From Paraburkholderia xenovorans LB400 (GTDB lineage: Bacteria > Pseudomonadota > Gammaproteobacteria > Burkholderiales > Burkholderiaceae), in contig NC_007952.1 of assembly GCF_000013645.1 (NCBI RefSeq), positions 434,001 to 498,000 on the forward strand: a stretch of DNA of 64,000 bases, in the 5' to 3' direction. The position numbers and the translations under genes are program-made. Of the stretch, positions 35,754 to 44,407 are shown one piece after another. Every line of letters starts with the position of its first letter. The stretch's first letter is position 1. The notes under the pieces are model-generated. The model saw only the letters and a program-made list of their open reading frames with translations, searched no databases and was not told the DNA's origin.

Positions 35754-35988
35754 TCAAGGTGTATAGGTGGCGTAAAGCACGTCGTCGTTGAGATTTGTAT
35801 TTGGGCTCACTATGACGTAATAAGTGCCTGCTGCCGGGCTCGACATGATGCATTGGGCGCCACTGCCTGAAGCGAATGCTCTCACGCAAGGCGCGTTTAC
35901 CGTAGTGGGCGAACCGGCCCTGAGATACAGAAGCGGTGTCACTCAACCCGCTTCCGCTACACGCGGACAGAGCCAGCGCTGTACCCAT
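35754..35988 (-). pseudogene. frameshifted lipoprotein with a PPC-like domain
   Basis: Read from 35988 the frame gives MGTALALSACSGSGLSD with a lipobox-like LSAC. At about 35940 the sequence must shift frame to continue as TPLLYLRAGSPTTVNAPC and APAAGTYYVIVSP-like text (SSPAAGTYYVIVSPN). That second part matches the bacterial pre-peptidase C-terminal (PPC) domain pattern, in which LY-x-R-x-G-x-x-P is followed by a Cys-containing loop and AGTYYV. The two halves overlap in different frames, so the intact gene was likely a small secreted lipoprotein that has been broken. A sequencing error cannot be excluded. Confidence 0.5.
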
Positions 35989-36344
35989 TCGTAATACGAG
36001 GGTATTCGTTTGTAAAAGTGAGAGGCAGCGGAAAGCGCTGCTTTATGTGAGCGAAAATCTACCTTGGATGTCAGGAATGGCGACGCGCCAATTGCGACAT
36101 CTCCGGCCATGCCAACAAACCGTCCCAACAAACCGTCCCCACCGCATTTAATGAAACACCCCGCGACTTCCCCCCATTCCCACCTTCCCCCGCATCTCCC
36201 GCCCCGCGCCGTCCTGACCTGAACGCAAGCATTTAAGTCTCACATCGGCTCGCCCGTCTTATTACTATTCCGAGGAACAACGCCAAGGCGCCGACCGCGC
36301 TTTCATAGCTTCACAGCCAGCGTGCGAGCTGATCGAGCCATGTC
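35989..36344. other. intergenic region before the molybdenum hydroxylase
   Basis: About 355 bp. It contains a 13-bp perfect tandem duplication (CAACAAACCGTCC at 36113-36125 and 36126-36138) and a C-rich, G-poor tract to about 36220 on the plus strand. I see no gene and no clear promoter elements. Confidence 0.45.
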
Positions 36345-38615
36345 ATGTTAAAGCGCAGAACCTTCCTGCTCGGCGGCGCCGGCGCTGTCGGCGCGCTGCT
36401 GGTCGGGTGGTCGGTGCTGCCGCCTGGGCAGCGTTTGACCACGTCCATGCCGCTGCCGGCGCAAGGCACACAGGTGGCGCTCAACGGCTGGGTCAAGATC
36501 GCCGCCGACAACAGCGTGACGATCATGATGTGCAAGGCGGAAATGGGCCAGGGCATCCACACGGGCCTCGCCATGCTGCTCGCCGAAGAACTCGACGCCG
36601 ACTGGTCGCAAGTGCGGGTCGAAGACTCGCCCATCGACAGGATCTACAACAGCGTGCAGAACATCATCGACGACCTGCCGTTTCGCCCCGACGACGACAG
36701 CGCCATCAAGCGCGCCACCGTCTGGATGACCCGCAAGGTGGTGAGCGAAGCCGGCACGATGATGACGGGCGGCTCATCGAGCATCAACGATCTCTGGACG
36801 CCGATGCGCGAAGCCGGCGCTTCCGCCCGCGCCATGCTGATCGGCGCGGCGGCCGCGCAATGGAAAGTGCCGGCCGGTGAATGCCGCGCGGAAGGCGGCC
36901 ACGTGCTGCACCCGTCGGGACACAAGGCAAGCTTCGGCGAATTGTCGTCGATGGCCGCTCAGCAACCGCTGCCGCGCCAGGTGGCGTTGAAAGATCCCGC
37001 CGGCTTCAAGCTGATCGGCAAACCGCTACGCCGTATCGAAGCGGCGTCGAAGATCAACGGCACGGCGCGCTTCGGTATCGACGCGCTTCCCGACGGCCTG
37101 CTCTATGCGAGCGTCGTCATGTGCCCGACGCTGGGCGGTTCGGTCGCCAGGTTCGATGCAACGGCCGCCGGGAAAATGCCGGGCTTCATCAAGGCCTTCG
37201 CCGTCGCGCCGTATAACGGCGGCACGGGTGGCGTCGCGGTGATCGCGGACAACCCGTTTCGCGCGATGAACGCGGTCACCGCCGTGGAGGTGGACTGGCA
37301 TGACGGCCCGGCGGCGAAGCTGTCGAACGCGGACGTGGACCGCCATCTCGCGCAAGCACTGGACGATGGCGACGGCCACGCCTACTACCGTCTGGGCGAC
37401 GTAGACGCCGCGTTGAGCCGCGCGGCGCGTACCGTCAGCGCGGAATATCGCGCGCCGTATCTCGCGCACGGCGCGGTCGAGCCGCCCAACTGCACCGTAC
37501 AGGTCACGGACGGCTCGGCCGCGGTCTGGGTTTCCACGCAAATGCCCGCGCTCGCGCGGCATCACGTGGCGAAGGTGCTGGATCTCGACGCCGACAAGGT
37601 TGACGTGCAAACGCTTCTGTTAGGCGGCGCGTTCGGGCGGCGCCTGGAACTCGATTTCATCGCCCAGGCCGCGGCGATTGCGCGCGAGGGCGGCGGCCGT
37701 CCGGTGCAAACCATCTGGTCGCGGGCCCAGGACTTTACTCACGATTTCTATCGTCCCGCGTGCGTGTCGCGGCTGAAGGCCGGTTTCGACAACGACGGCA
37801 AACTGGTGGCGTGGCAGGCCACGTCGGCCAGTCAGGCGATCGTGCCGGAATCTCTCGCGCGCTATTACGGCGTGCCGCGCATTCCGATCGACAAGACCAC
37901 CTGCGAAGGCGCCTTCGATCAGCCCTACGAATGGCCCGCCGCGCGCGTGGCGCACAAGATTGTCGAATTGCCGGTGCCGGTCGGCTTCTGGCGCTCGGTG
38001 GGTCATTCGCATCAGGCGTTTTTCACCGAGGGTTTCACCGACGAACTCGCCGTGGCCGCCGGCCAGGATCCGATTGCGTTTCGCGCCGCGCTGCTCGCGC
38101 AGCATCCGCGACATCTGGCGGTGTTAAGGCGGGTTGCGGTTTTGTCGGACTGGGGGCATCCGTTGACGCATGCCGCCGACGGCGCGCCGCGCGCGCGTGG
38201 CGTTGCGTTGCACGAGGCGTTCGGCAGCGTGGTCGCGCAGGTGGCGGAGGTGTCGATCGGGCCGGATAAGGGGATTCGCGTGCATCGGGTGGTCTGCGTG
38301 ATCGATTGCGGCATGCCGGTCAATCCGAATCTGATCCGTCAGCAGATGGAAAGCGCGATCGTGTTCGGTCTCTCCACCGCGTTGCAGGACGAAATCTCCC
38401 TCGTCAACGGTCAGGTGCAGCAAAAGAACTTTGTGGATTTCCCGGTCGTGCGGATCAACGATTGCCCGGTGATCGACACGGACATCATGCCGAGCCAGAT
38501 GCATCCGCAAGGCGTGGGCGAGCCGGGCGTGCCGCCGGTCGCGCCGGCGGTGGCGAATGCCGTGTTCGCGTTGACGGGCCAGCGCTTGCGCTCACTGCCG
38601 TTGAAGCTCGCGTGA
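36345..38615 (+). CDS. molybdopterin-binding subunit of an isoquinoline/aldehyde oxidoreductase
   Basis: The large subunit (756 aa) of a xanthine-oxidase-family hydroxylase of the IorB type, which hydroxylates N-heterocycles or oxidises aldehydes using water. The N-terminus has a twin-arginine motif (KRRTFLLGG) and a hydrophobic core, so periplasmic export with the cofactor is likely. Visible features are MCKAEMGQGIHTGLAMLLAE, GGAFGRRLELDF (a molybdopterin contact), the segment FWRSVGHSHQAFFTEGF and the catalytic-glutamate region MHPQGVGEPGVPPVAPAVAN. It precedes the 2Fe-2S subunit by 51 bp; no FAD subunit is present, as in other two-subunit members that pass electrons to cytochromes. Confidence 0.9.
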   Translation: MLKRRTFLLGGAGAVGALLVGWSVLPPGQRLTTSMPLPAQGTQVALNGWVKIAADNSVTIMMCKAEMGQGIHTGLAMLLAEELDADWSQVRVEDSPIDRIYNSVQNIIDDLPFRPDDDSAIKRATVWMTRKVVSEAGTMMTGGSSSINDLWTPMREAGASARAMLIGAAAAQWKVPAGECRAEGGHVLHPSGHKASFGELSSMAAQQPLPRQVALKDPAGFKLIGKPLRRIEAASKINGTARFGIDALPDGLLYASVVMCPTLGGSVARFDATAAGKMPGFIKAFAVAPYNGGTGGVAVIADNPFRAMNAVTAVEVDWHDGPAAKLSNADVDRHLAQALDDGDGHAYYRLGDVDAALSRAARTVSAEYRAPYLAHGAVEPPNCTVQVTDGSAAVWVSTQMPALARHHVAKVLDLDADKVDVQTLLLGGAFGRRLELDFIAQAAAIAREGGGRPVQTIWSRAQDFTHDFYRPACVSRLKAGFDNDGKLVAWQATSASQAIVPESLARYYGVPRIPIDKTTCEGAFDQPYEWPAARVAHKIVELPVPVGFWRSVGHSHQAFFTEGFTDELAVAAGQDPIAFRAALLAQHPRHLAVLRRVAVLSDWGHPLTHAADGAPRARGVALHEAFGSVVAQVAEVSIGPDKGIRVHRVVCVIDCGMPVNPNLIRQQMESAIVFGLSTALQDEISLVNGQVQQKNFVDFPVVRINDCPVIDTDIMPSQMHPQGVGEPGVPPVAPAVANAVFALTGQRLRSLPLKLA

Positions 38616-38666
38616 CGCGCAGCGAATCCGAAAACGCAGCGACGAAGAAACTAGAGGAGACGGGCG

Positions 38667-39128
38667 ATGGGATCACTGAACATCAACGGCCGCGCGGTGG
38701 CGGTGCAAGCCGACCCGGATATGCCGCTTCTGTGGGTGCTGCGTTGTGAACTCGGCATGACGGGCACCAAGTTCGGCTGCGGGCTGGGGATTTGTGGCGC
38801 GTGCATGATTCATGTGGACGGCGAAGCGAGCTTCGCGTGCCAGACGCTCATGTCGAGTCTGCATACACAGAAGATTACGACTATCGAAGGCTTGCAGGGC
38901 GCCGAAGCACAGGCACTGAAGGCGGCGTGGATCGATCTCGACGTGGTGCAGTGCGGCTATTGCCAGAGCGCGCAACTCATGGCGGCCTGTGCGCTGCTCA
39001 AGCACAATCCCAAACCCACCGACGCCGACATCGACACGGCAATGTGTCATATCGTGTGCCGTTGCGGCACCTATCCACGGGTCCGGGCGGCGATTCATCA
39101 GGCGGCGGCAAAGCGTCGGTCAGCGTAG
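38667..39128 (+). CDS. 2Fe-2S subunit of the molybdenum hydroxylase (IorA type)
   Basis: The 153-aa small subunit with two [2Fe-2S] clusters. The plant-ferredoxin motif is CGLGICGACMIHVDG with a later Cys in SFACQTL. The C-terminal helical cluster motif is CGYCQSAQLMAACALL plus CHIVCRCGTYPRVRAAI. It relays electrons from the molybdenum site of the preceding subunit. It has no signal peptide of its own, so it would be carried out by the Tat signal of the large subunit. ATG 38667 has GAGGAGA upstream. Its stop codon lies within the loop region of an intrinsic terminator. Confidence 0.93.
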   Translation: MGSLNINGRAVAVQADPDMPLLWVLRCELGMTGTKFGCGLGICGACMIHVDGEASFACQTLMSSLHTQKITTIEGLQGAEAQALKAAWIDLDVVQCGYCQSAQLMAACALLKHNPKPTDADIDTAMCHIVCRCGTYPRVRAAIHQAAAKRRSA

Positions 39129-39146
39129 CGCTGCCGACGCTTTTTT
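39113..39146 (+). terminator. intrinsic terminator overlapping the iorA stop codon
   Basis: GCGTCGG (39113-39119) pairs with CCGACGC (39134-39140), and CAGCG pairs with CGCTG inside it. Six T residues follow at 39141-39146. The TAG stop of the gene at 39126-39128 forms the loop, so the last codons double as the terminator stem. Confidence 0.85.
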
Positions 39147-39194
39147 CGCGCTAAAGCGCTAACGCGCCGACGCAGGAAGCCGCTGCGCGAGGGT

Positions 39195-39287
39195 TCAACC
39201 CGCCAGCATTTCCACCACGGCGACGACCGCCGTGTAAATGCCGATGCATCCGCCCAGCGCTGCTGCGCTTTTCATGAATTGCGACAT
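39195..39287 (-). CDS. 30-aa hydrophobic miniprotein
   Basis: A complete 30-codon frame starts at ATG 39287 behind GGGGAT and ends at 39195. The product starts MSQFMKSAAALGGCIGIYTA and ends VEMLAG; it would form one short membrane helix. The codon choice is typical of the genome. It stands alone between the hydroxylase terminator and the efflux operon. It is too short for confidence from composition alone. Confidence 0.4.
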   Translation of the reverse strand: MSQFMKSAAALGGCIGIYTAVVAVVEMLAG

Positions 39288-39503
39288 ACGTATCCCCGTA
39301 ATGAGTGGTCGATGGAACGTATTTAACCCGAAATGAAAGGTAAAAGAAAGATATTCAAAAATAATTCGTAAACTTGAGAGCGGAACAATAAACCGTATGG
39401 ATAGGGCATGTGCTTGTGCCCTCGCGGCGGCGGTCCCGCAAGCGGCCTTGCAAGCGCGCCTCGACCCGAAGCTAGCTTCACACGCTCAAAATCAGAAGCC
39501 GCA

Positions 39504-41036
39504 TCAAGGCGCTTTTGCCGAAGCCGCTGCGGCGGTCGGCGCCGCTTTGACCGGCATTGCGGCGGCTGCGGGCGCCGGACTGCCGGACGCATTCGGCGGA
39601 TCCATTTCCCACCCGCCGCCCAGCGCGAGGAACAGGTTGACCTGATCGATCGCCACCTGGCCTTCCGCGGCGGCCGCCTGAGATTTCGTCGAAGTGAGCG
39701 TGCGCGTCGCATCCAGATCCGAAATAAACGACTCACGCCCCGCGAGATACAGCCGATGCGTTTCATCCGCGGACGCGGCTGCCGACTTCACGGCGGCGCG
39801 CAAAGCGTCGGCGCGGGCGTAGTCCGACGCATAAGTTGCCAGACTGGTTTCGGTCTCGCGCAACGCGGTCAGCACCACGCCGTCGAACTTCGCCAGAGCC
39901 ACCTGGCTCGACGCCTGGGCCTCGCCCACCCGGCCACGCGCGCCGTTCGCCGGGAAGGTCCAGCTGATCAGCGGGCCGAAGCCCCAGCGCGCCGTGGGCG
40001 AGGTGCCCAGGTCTTCGAGGATCCCGGTCAAGCCGGCCGAGGCGCCGATGCTCACCGTCGGATACAGCGCCCCGGTGGCCACGCCAATGCGCGCCGTGGA
40101 CGCCGCCAGTTGACGCTCGGCTTCGCGCACATCCGGGCGGCGCTTGAGCAGCGCGGCGCCGTCGCCGATCGGAATCGGCTGGCGGATTTGCGGCAGCGTG
40201 TCGCACGCGAGCACGGCCGGCGGCAAGTCGGATGGCGCGCGGGCGAGCAGCGCGGCGAGCCGGTACTGGGCAATCTTGCGGCGTGCCGTATAGCGCGGAA
40301 TATCCGCCGACAGCGTATCGACCTGGGTCTGCCCGCGCGTCACGTCGGGCTGATTACCGCGGCCCGCGTCACGCAGGCGGCGCGAGACGTCCACGCGCTG
40401 CTTCTGCAGGGAGAGCGACTGTTGCGCGATTCTGAGCTCATCGGCTGCCGAACATTGCTCGACGTATGAGCGCACCACGTCCGCCACCACGGTGATCCGC
40501 GCGAGATCGGCCGCGGCCTGCACGGACTCGCTGTCTGCCTGCGCCGCTTCCACGCCGCGCCGCAGCTTGCCGAACAGATCGATTTCATACGAGACGCTGA
40601 TGCCGATGTCGCCTTCATTGGCGACCGGCAGTTTCTCGGTGAGCAGGTATTGCTCGGCGGATTCCTGCGCGCGTTCGATCAGCGCCGAAGTCTTGCCGGA
40701 GAAACCACCTTGCGCCTGCGCGACGCCGAGCGCTTCGCGCGAGCGCGCGAGGTTCGCCGCCGCGACGCGCAAGTCGGTGTTCGATTGCAGCGCCTCGTCG
40801 ACGAGTCCGTTCAGCACCGGATCGTCGTACAGCTTCCACCATACGGGCGGCACGTTGCGACGCGTGGTCAGGGCCGCGTCGGCGCCTTCGATCGGCGTAT
40901 TGGCTAGCGGCGCGTTGACGAGCGCCTGTTGCGGCAACGCATAGTTGGGGCCGACGTTCATGCAGCCGTCGAGCGCGGCGGCCAGCGGTAATAGTGGCAG
41001 CAGCGGCAATAAGGGCAGGGCGCGCGACAGCTTCAT
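39504..41036 (-). CDS. outer-membrane efflux lipoprotein (NodT/OprM-type channel)
   Basis: A 510-aa TolC-like channel that completes a tripartite efflux pump. The signal peptide contains a repeated PLL unit (residues 8-18) and ends in a lipobox-like LDGC, giving a lipid-anchored mature start CMNVGPNY. The PVWWKLYDDPVLNGLVDEAL and LNTDLRVAAANLARSRE-like helices and the duplicated OEP repeats are typical. The C-terminal 40 residues are an Ala/Pro tail. Its start overlaps the stop of the adaptor gene. It is the last gene of the marR-aaeB-aaeX-aaeA operon. Confidence 0.92.
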   Translation of the reverse strand: MKLSRALPLLPLLPLLPLAAALDGCMNVGPNYALPQQALVNAPLANTPIEGADAALTTRRNVPPVWWKLYDDPVLNGLVDEALQSNTDLRVAAANLARSREALGVAQAQGGFSGKTSALIERAQESAEQYLLTEKLPVANEGDIGISVSYEIDLFGKLRRGVEAAQADSESVQAAADLARITVVADVVRSYVEQCSAADELRIAQQSLSLQKQRVDVSRRLRDAGRGNQPDVTRGQTQVDTLSADIPRYTARRKIAQYRLAALLARAPSDLPPAVLACDTLPQIRQPIPIGDGAALLKRRPDVREAERQLAASTARIGVATGALYPTVSIGASAGLTGILEDLGTSPTARWGFGPLISWTFPANGARGRVGEAQASSQVALAKFDGVVLTALRETETSLATYASDYARADALRAAVKSAAASADETHRLYLAGRESFISDLDATRTLTSTKSQAAAAEGQVAIDQVNLFLALGGGWEMDPPNASGSPAPAAAAMPVKAAPTAAAASAKAP

Positions 41037-42037
41037 TGCGACGCGCCCGAGATCACCGCGGCCGAAGCAGCCGGAACAGTGGACGTAGCCAAGGTCGAAG
41101 AAGAAGCGGACGCACCCACCGCACCCACCGCACCCACCGCATCCGCACCCGGCCGCGTCTTACCCCCCGGCGCAAGATCGCGCACCGACACCGTCGCGGT
41201 GCGTCCCGCGATCATGCGGAAATCGGCGGGCACTTCGTCGAGCGCCACGCGCACCGGAATCCGTTGCGCGAGCCGCACCCAGCTGAACGCCGGGTTCACG
41301 TTTGGCAGCAGATTCGTGCCCTGCGAGCGGTCGCGATCCTCGATACCGGCGACAATGCTCTGCACGTGTCCGCGCAGCACGTCCGGCTCGCCCATCACCT
41401 TGATATCCACCGGTTGGCCGATGCCGATGCCGCGCAGCTTGGTCTCCTCGAAATAACCGTCGACGCGGAACGAATGCATGTCCACCACCGAGACCACCGC
41501 CCGCCCCGCCGCGACGAATTCGCCGGCGCGCGGCGCGCGGTCGTTCAGATAACCGTCGACCGGACTCACGATCGTGGCGCGTTGCAGATTCAGCTTCGCG
41601 GTATCGATCGCAACGTTTGCATCAGCAAGCGCGGCTTCGCCCTGTTCGACGCGCGAGCGGCTTTCTTCGGACACCTCCGCCGCCACCAGGTTGCCGAGCT
41701 TGCGATTGCGCGCGTCTTCGCGGCGCGCCTGATCGAGCGTGGCGCGGCGTTGTTGCGCGGTGGCCTGCGCCTGGCGCAGCGCGAGCGTATAGCGCGCCTG
41801 ATCGATCACGAACAGCACCTGGCCTTGCCTGACCTGCTGGTTGTCCACCACTTCGACCGACGAGATCAGCCCCGAGATGTCCGGCGCCACCTGGATCACG
41901 TCGGCGCGTACGTGTCCGTCGCGAGTCCACGGGGCGAACATGTAGTAGTCGACCAGTTTCCACAGCACCAGAGCCGCGGCCACGACGACGATCAGGGTGA
42001 GCAGAATCTGCCCGACGGAGAACCAGGTTTTTTTCAC
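41033..42037 (-). CDS. aaeA: periplasmic adaptor subunit (AaeA/HlyD family)
   Basis: A 334-aa membrane-fusion protein. An N-terminal membrane anchor (residues about 8-30) is followed by the biotinyl-lipoyl start APWTRDGHVRADVIQVAPDI typical of AaeA/EmrA proteins. A coiled-coil hairpin (residues about 85-150) and the beta-barrel part (ATIVSPVDGYLNDRAPRAGE) come next. It links the FUSC pump AaeB to the outer-membrane channel. The C-terminal tail holds a 9-bp-repeat-encoded VGA tract. It overlaps both neighbours by four bases. Confidence 0.92.
   Translation of the reverse strand: MKKTWFSVGQILLTLIVVVAAALVLWKLVDYYMFAPWTRDGHVRADVIQVAPDISGLISSVEVVDNQQVRQGQVLFVIDQARYTLALRQAQATAQQRRATLDQARREDARNRKLGNLVAAEVSEESRSRVEQGEAALADANVAIDTAKLNLQRATIVSPVDGYLNDRAPRAGEFVAAGRAVVSVVDMHSFRVDGYFEETKLRGIGIGQPVDIKVMGEPDVLRGHVQSIVAGIEDRDRSQGTNLLPNVNPAFSWVRLAQRIPVRVALDEVPADFRMIAGRTATVSVRDLAPGGKTRPGADAVGAVGAVGASASSSTLATSTVPAASAAVISGASQ
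41111..41137. repeat. 9-bp tandem repeat within aaeA
   Basis: CGCACCCAC occurs three times in perfect tandem, with a fourth partial unit. It encodes the VGAVGAVGA tract near the C-terminus, so copy-number change would keep the frame. Confidence 0.8.
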
Positions 42038-42243
42038 GTTATTAGTCTGTGCGAAACGACAACGACAAGGCCCAGCACCAGCACATAGATGCCGAGATCG
42101 AAGATGGAGCGATGCCAGACGAAGCGGTAAAAGCCGACGCGCGCAAGCACCGTGCGGATCGCCAGGTTGACCAGATACGCGATCAACATCAGCACGAGCA
42201 CGGCCGGCACGAACACGCCGAAGATATCGATTTCACCGATCAT
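42034..42243 (-). CDS. aaeX: AaeX-like small membrane protein (DUF1656)
   Basis: A 69-aa inner-membrane protein with two hydrophobic helices, starting MIGEIDIFGVFVPAVLVLM. The motif RVGFYRFVWHRSIFDLG is typical of DUF1656/AaeX. It always accompanies aaeA and aaeB; its precise role is not established. Its stop overlaps the aaeA start. Confidence 0.92.
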   Translation of the reverse strand: MIGEIDIFGVFVPAVLVLMLIAYLVNLAIRTVLARVGFYRFVWHRSIFDLGIYVLVLGLVVVVSHRLIT

Positions 42244-42298
42244 CGCGGAGAGTGGAAAGAGGTGGAGACGGTCGGAAACCGGTGACGGGCGGCGTGCA

Positions 42299-44401
42299 TC
42301 ACGCGGCAGCCTCCGGCTCGGGCGGCGTCGGTATTATCAAGGTGGCCGGAAACAGCGCCAGACGCAAGCCGACCAGCGCGTGCAGCGCGTCACGCAACTG
42401 CCGCGCCGACGTTTGCGAGGTCGCGCTCGGCGCGCCGGCGTTGGCGAGCCCCTGCACCGTTACGCGCGCCACGGCGGCGTCGATCGACGACATCAGGCTG
42501 TCCGGCACCGGCTCGCGCTTGCGGCGCGCAACACAGCTTTCGTAGTATCGACGCACGTCGTCGAGCACGTGGTCGATCGCGGCCGGCGCTTCGCCGCCGA
42601 GCTTGCGGGTCAGGCGGCGCAGATCGAGCGCGTTGAAGGCAATGCGCAGATCACGAAAACTCTCGATCGACGGATGGCGATGGTCGTCGGTGGCGGCGAG
42701 GCGCGGGATCAACTGCATCAGCCGGTCCACCATGCGCGCGGCGAGATTGCGCGGATCGTCGATTGGCCGTGTCGACGCCGTGAGCGCCACGTCGGCCCAG
42801 CTCGACCGCAACAGGCGGGCCGCCGCGAGTTCGGCGCCGAACGGCCGCGTCACGCGAGTCCACACGTACGCGTAGAGCAGCCCGGCGAGGCCCGCGAGAT
42901 TGCTGTTCAGGAACACGAAGAAGTTGGCGTCGTAAGCGTCCTGAATGCTGATAAAAGTAGCCGTGTTCACCGCGACCAGCACGGTGGCCAGGTTGAACTG
43001 CGGGCGCGGAATCAGCGTGCCGACGAAGATGAACGGCGCGGCGAACATGACGACCAGCATGGGAAAGTCATGCACGTGCGGCAGCACGGCGAACAGGTAG
43101 ACGCCCGCCGCCACCACGCTGATCGCGGTGGCCACGAAGAAGCGGAACACGAACGGCGCGGGCTCGTCGAGCGCCGCGAAGAAACAGCATGCCACGGCCG
43201 CGAGCGTCACCGCGCTGGCGCCGTCGTTCCAGCCCGAGCCGATCCACAGACTGCACGCGAGAACCACGGCGGCCGCGGCCGAACCGGTCGAGAACAGCAT
43301 GATGCCGTGATCGTAGAAGCGCTCGGTGCCGCCCAGCCGCCAATGGCGAAAGCGCGGGCGCCACGAGCCTTCTTCGCGCGTGATGATGATGCGCAGCGAG
43401 CGGCAGTCCTGCCAGACGTCGATCACCTGCTTCATTCGCCACAACGCGTTCGAGAGCAGCGCGCCGTCCCAGCTCGCCAGCGCCGACGGCGGCGGCTGCA
43501 GCGCCGCGATGCGCTCGCGCAAGGCGTCTGCCGTCGGGTCGGGATGATAGCCTTCGCTCACGGCGGGCATCGGCTCATTGAACCACTCGATGAGATCGGC
43601 GAGCAGGCTTTCCAGCCCTTCAGGCCACGTCTGGCGGCTGCTGTTGTAGAGCGCGATCAGCGGATCGGCGAGCGCCGACATGATCGGCAGCAGCAACTGC
43701 TGGCGCCCGCGCAACTCATGCGCGCGCGCCAGCACGTCGGGGCGCGTGTGATCGTAGGCAAGCTGGCTCAGCAGCAGTTCCAGCCCGTTGATGGTCGCCG
43801 CGATTCGCTGCCGGGCGCCCGACACCGCCGAGCCGGCAATGCGGCCGGACAGCGTTTCGGTGGCATAGAACGCGGCGTCGCGAAACCATGCGTCGGTCCG
43901 CTCGATGATGGTGGGCGCAAGCCGGCTCGGAAACAGCGCGCTGCCGACAATGCTCGCGCACACGATGCCAAGCGTGATCTCCTCGGTGCGGCTGACAGCG
44001 AGATCGAACACGCCGGTTGGATTGGTCACCGAAGGTAGCGCGATGATCGGCATCGTATAGCCGGCCAGCAGGAACACGTAACTGCGCGCGGTGCGGTCGG
44101 ACACTGCGAGATACAGCAGCGTGCCGGTCCACAACGCGACGATCACGCTGAACAGATACGGCGATTCGACGAACGGCGGCACCAGCAGCACCGCCGCCGA
44201 GGCGCCGAGCATGGTGCCGAGCGCACGGTACAACGCCTTGGAGCGGGTCGCGCCGACAAACGGATTCGACACGATGTAGACGGTCGCCATTGCCCAATAC
44301 GGGCGCGGCAGTTCGAGCGCGAGACCGATGTAGAGCGCGGTCATCGCCGCGGCAAAAGTCTTGACCGAGAACAGCCAGTCGCGAAGGGAAGGGTAGACCA
44401 T
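42299..44401 (-). CDS. aaeB: FUSC-family efflux pump (AaeB type)
   Basis: An inner-membrane pump of 700 aa for aromatic carboxylic acids or related compounds, driven by the proton gradient in characterised relatives. Two membrane blocks are seen: residues about 10-160 (LYIGLALELPRPYWAMATVY is the typical first motif) and residues about 370-520, separated by a large cytoplasmic helical region. The length of about 700 and the gene order with aaeX and aaeA support the assignment. It begins six bases after the MarR gene's stop, so its expression follows the regulator. Confidence 0.92.
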   Translation of the reverse strand: MVYPSLRDWLFSVKTFAAAMTALYIGLALELPRPYWAMATVYIVSNPFVGATRSKALYRALGTMLGASAAVLLVPPFVESPYLFSVIVALWTGTLLYLAVSDRTARSYVFLLAGYTMPIIALPSVTNPTGVFDLAVSRTEEITLGIVCASIVGSALFPSRLAPTIIERTDAWFRDAAFYATETLSGRIAGSAVSGARQRIAATINGLELLLSQLAYDHTRPDVLARAHELRGRQQLLLPIMSALADPLIALYNSSRQTWPEGLESLLADLIEWFNEPMPAVSEGYHPDPTADALRERIAALQPPPSALASWDGALLSNALWRMKQVIDVWQDCRSLRIIITREEGSWRPRFRHWRLGGTERFYDHGIMLFSTGSAAAAVVLACSLWIGSGWNDGASAVTLAAVACCFFAALDEPAPFVFRFFVATAISVVAAGVYLFAVLPHVHDFPMLVVMFAAPFIFVGTLIPRPQFNLATVLVAVNTATFISIQDAYDANFFVFLNSNLAGLAGLLYAYVWTRVTRPFGAELAAARLLRSSWADVALTASTRPIDDPRNLAARMVDRLMQLIPRLAATDDHRHPSIESFRDLRIAFNALDLRRLTRKLGGEAPAAIDHVLDDVRRYYESCVARRKREPVPDSLMSSIDAAVARVTVQGLANAGAPSATSQTSARQLRDALHALVGLRLALFPATLIIPTPPEPEAAA

Positions 44402-44407
44402 AAACCG

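Noticed and set aside
42152..44038. A 628-codon plus-strand frame opposite aaeB
   Set aside because: It is antisense to a well-supported gene and rich in Arg, Gln and His, as expected from the third-codon G+C bias.
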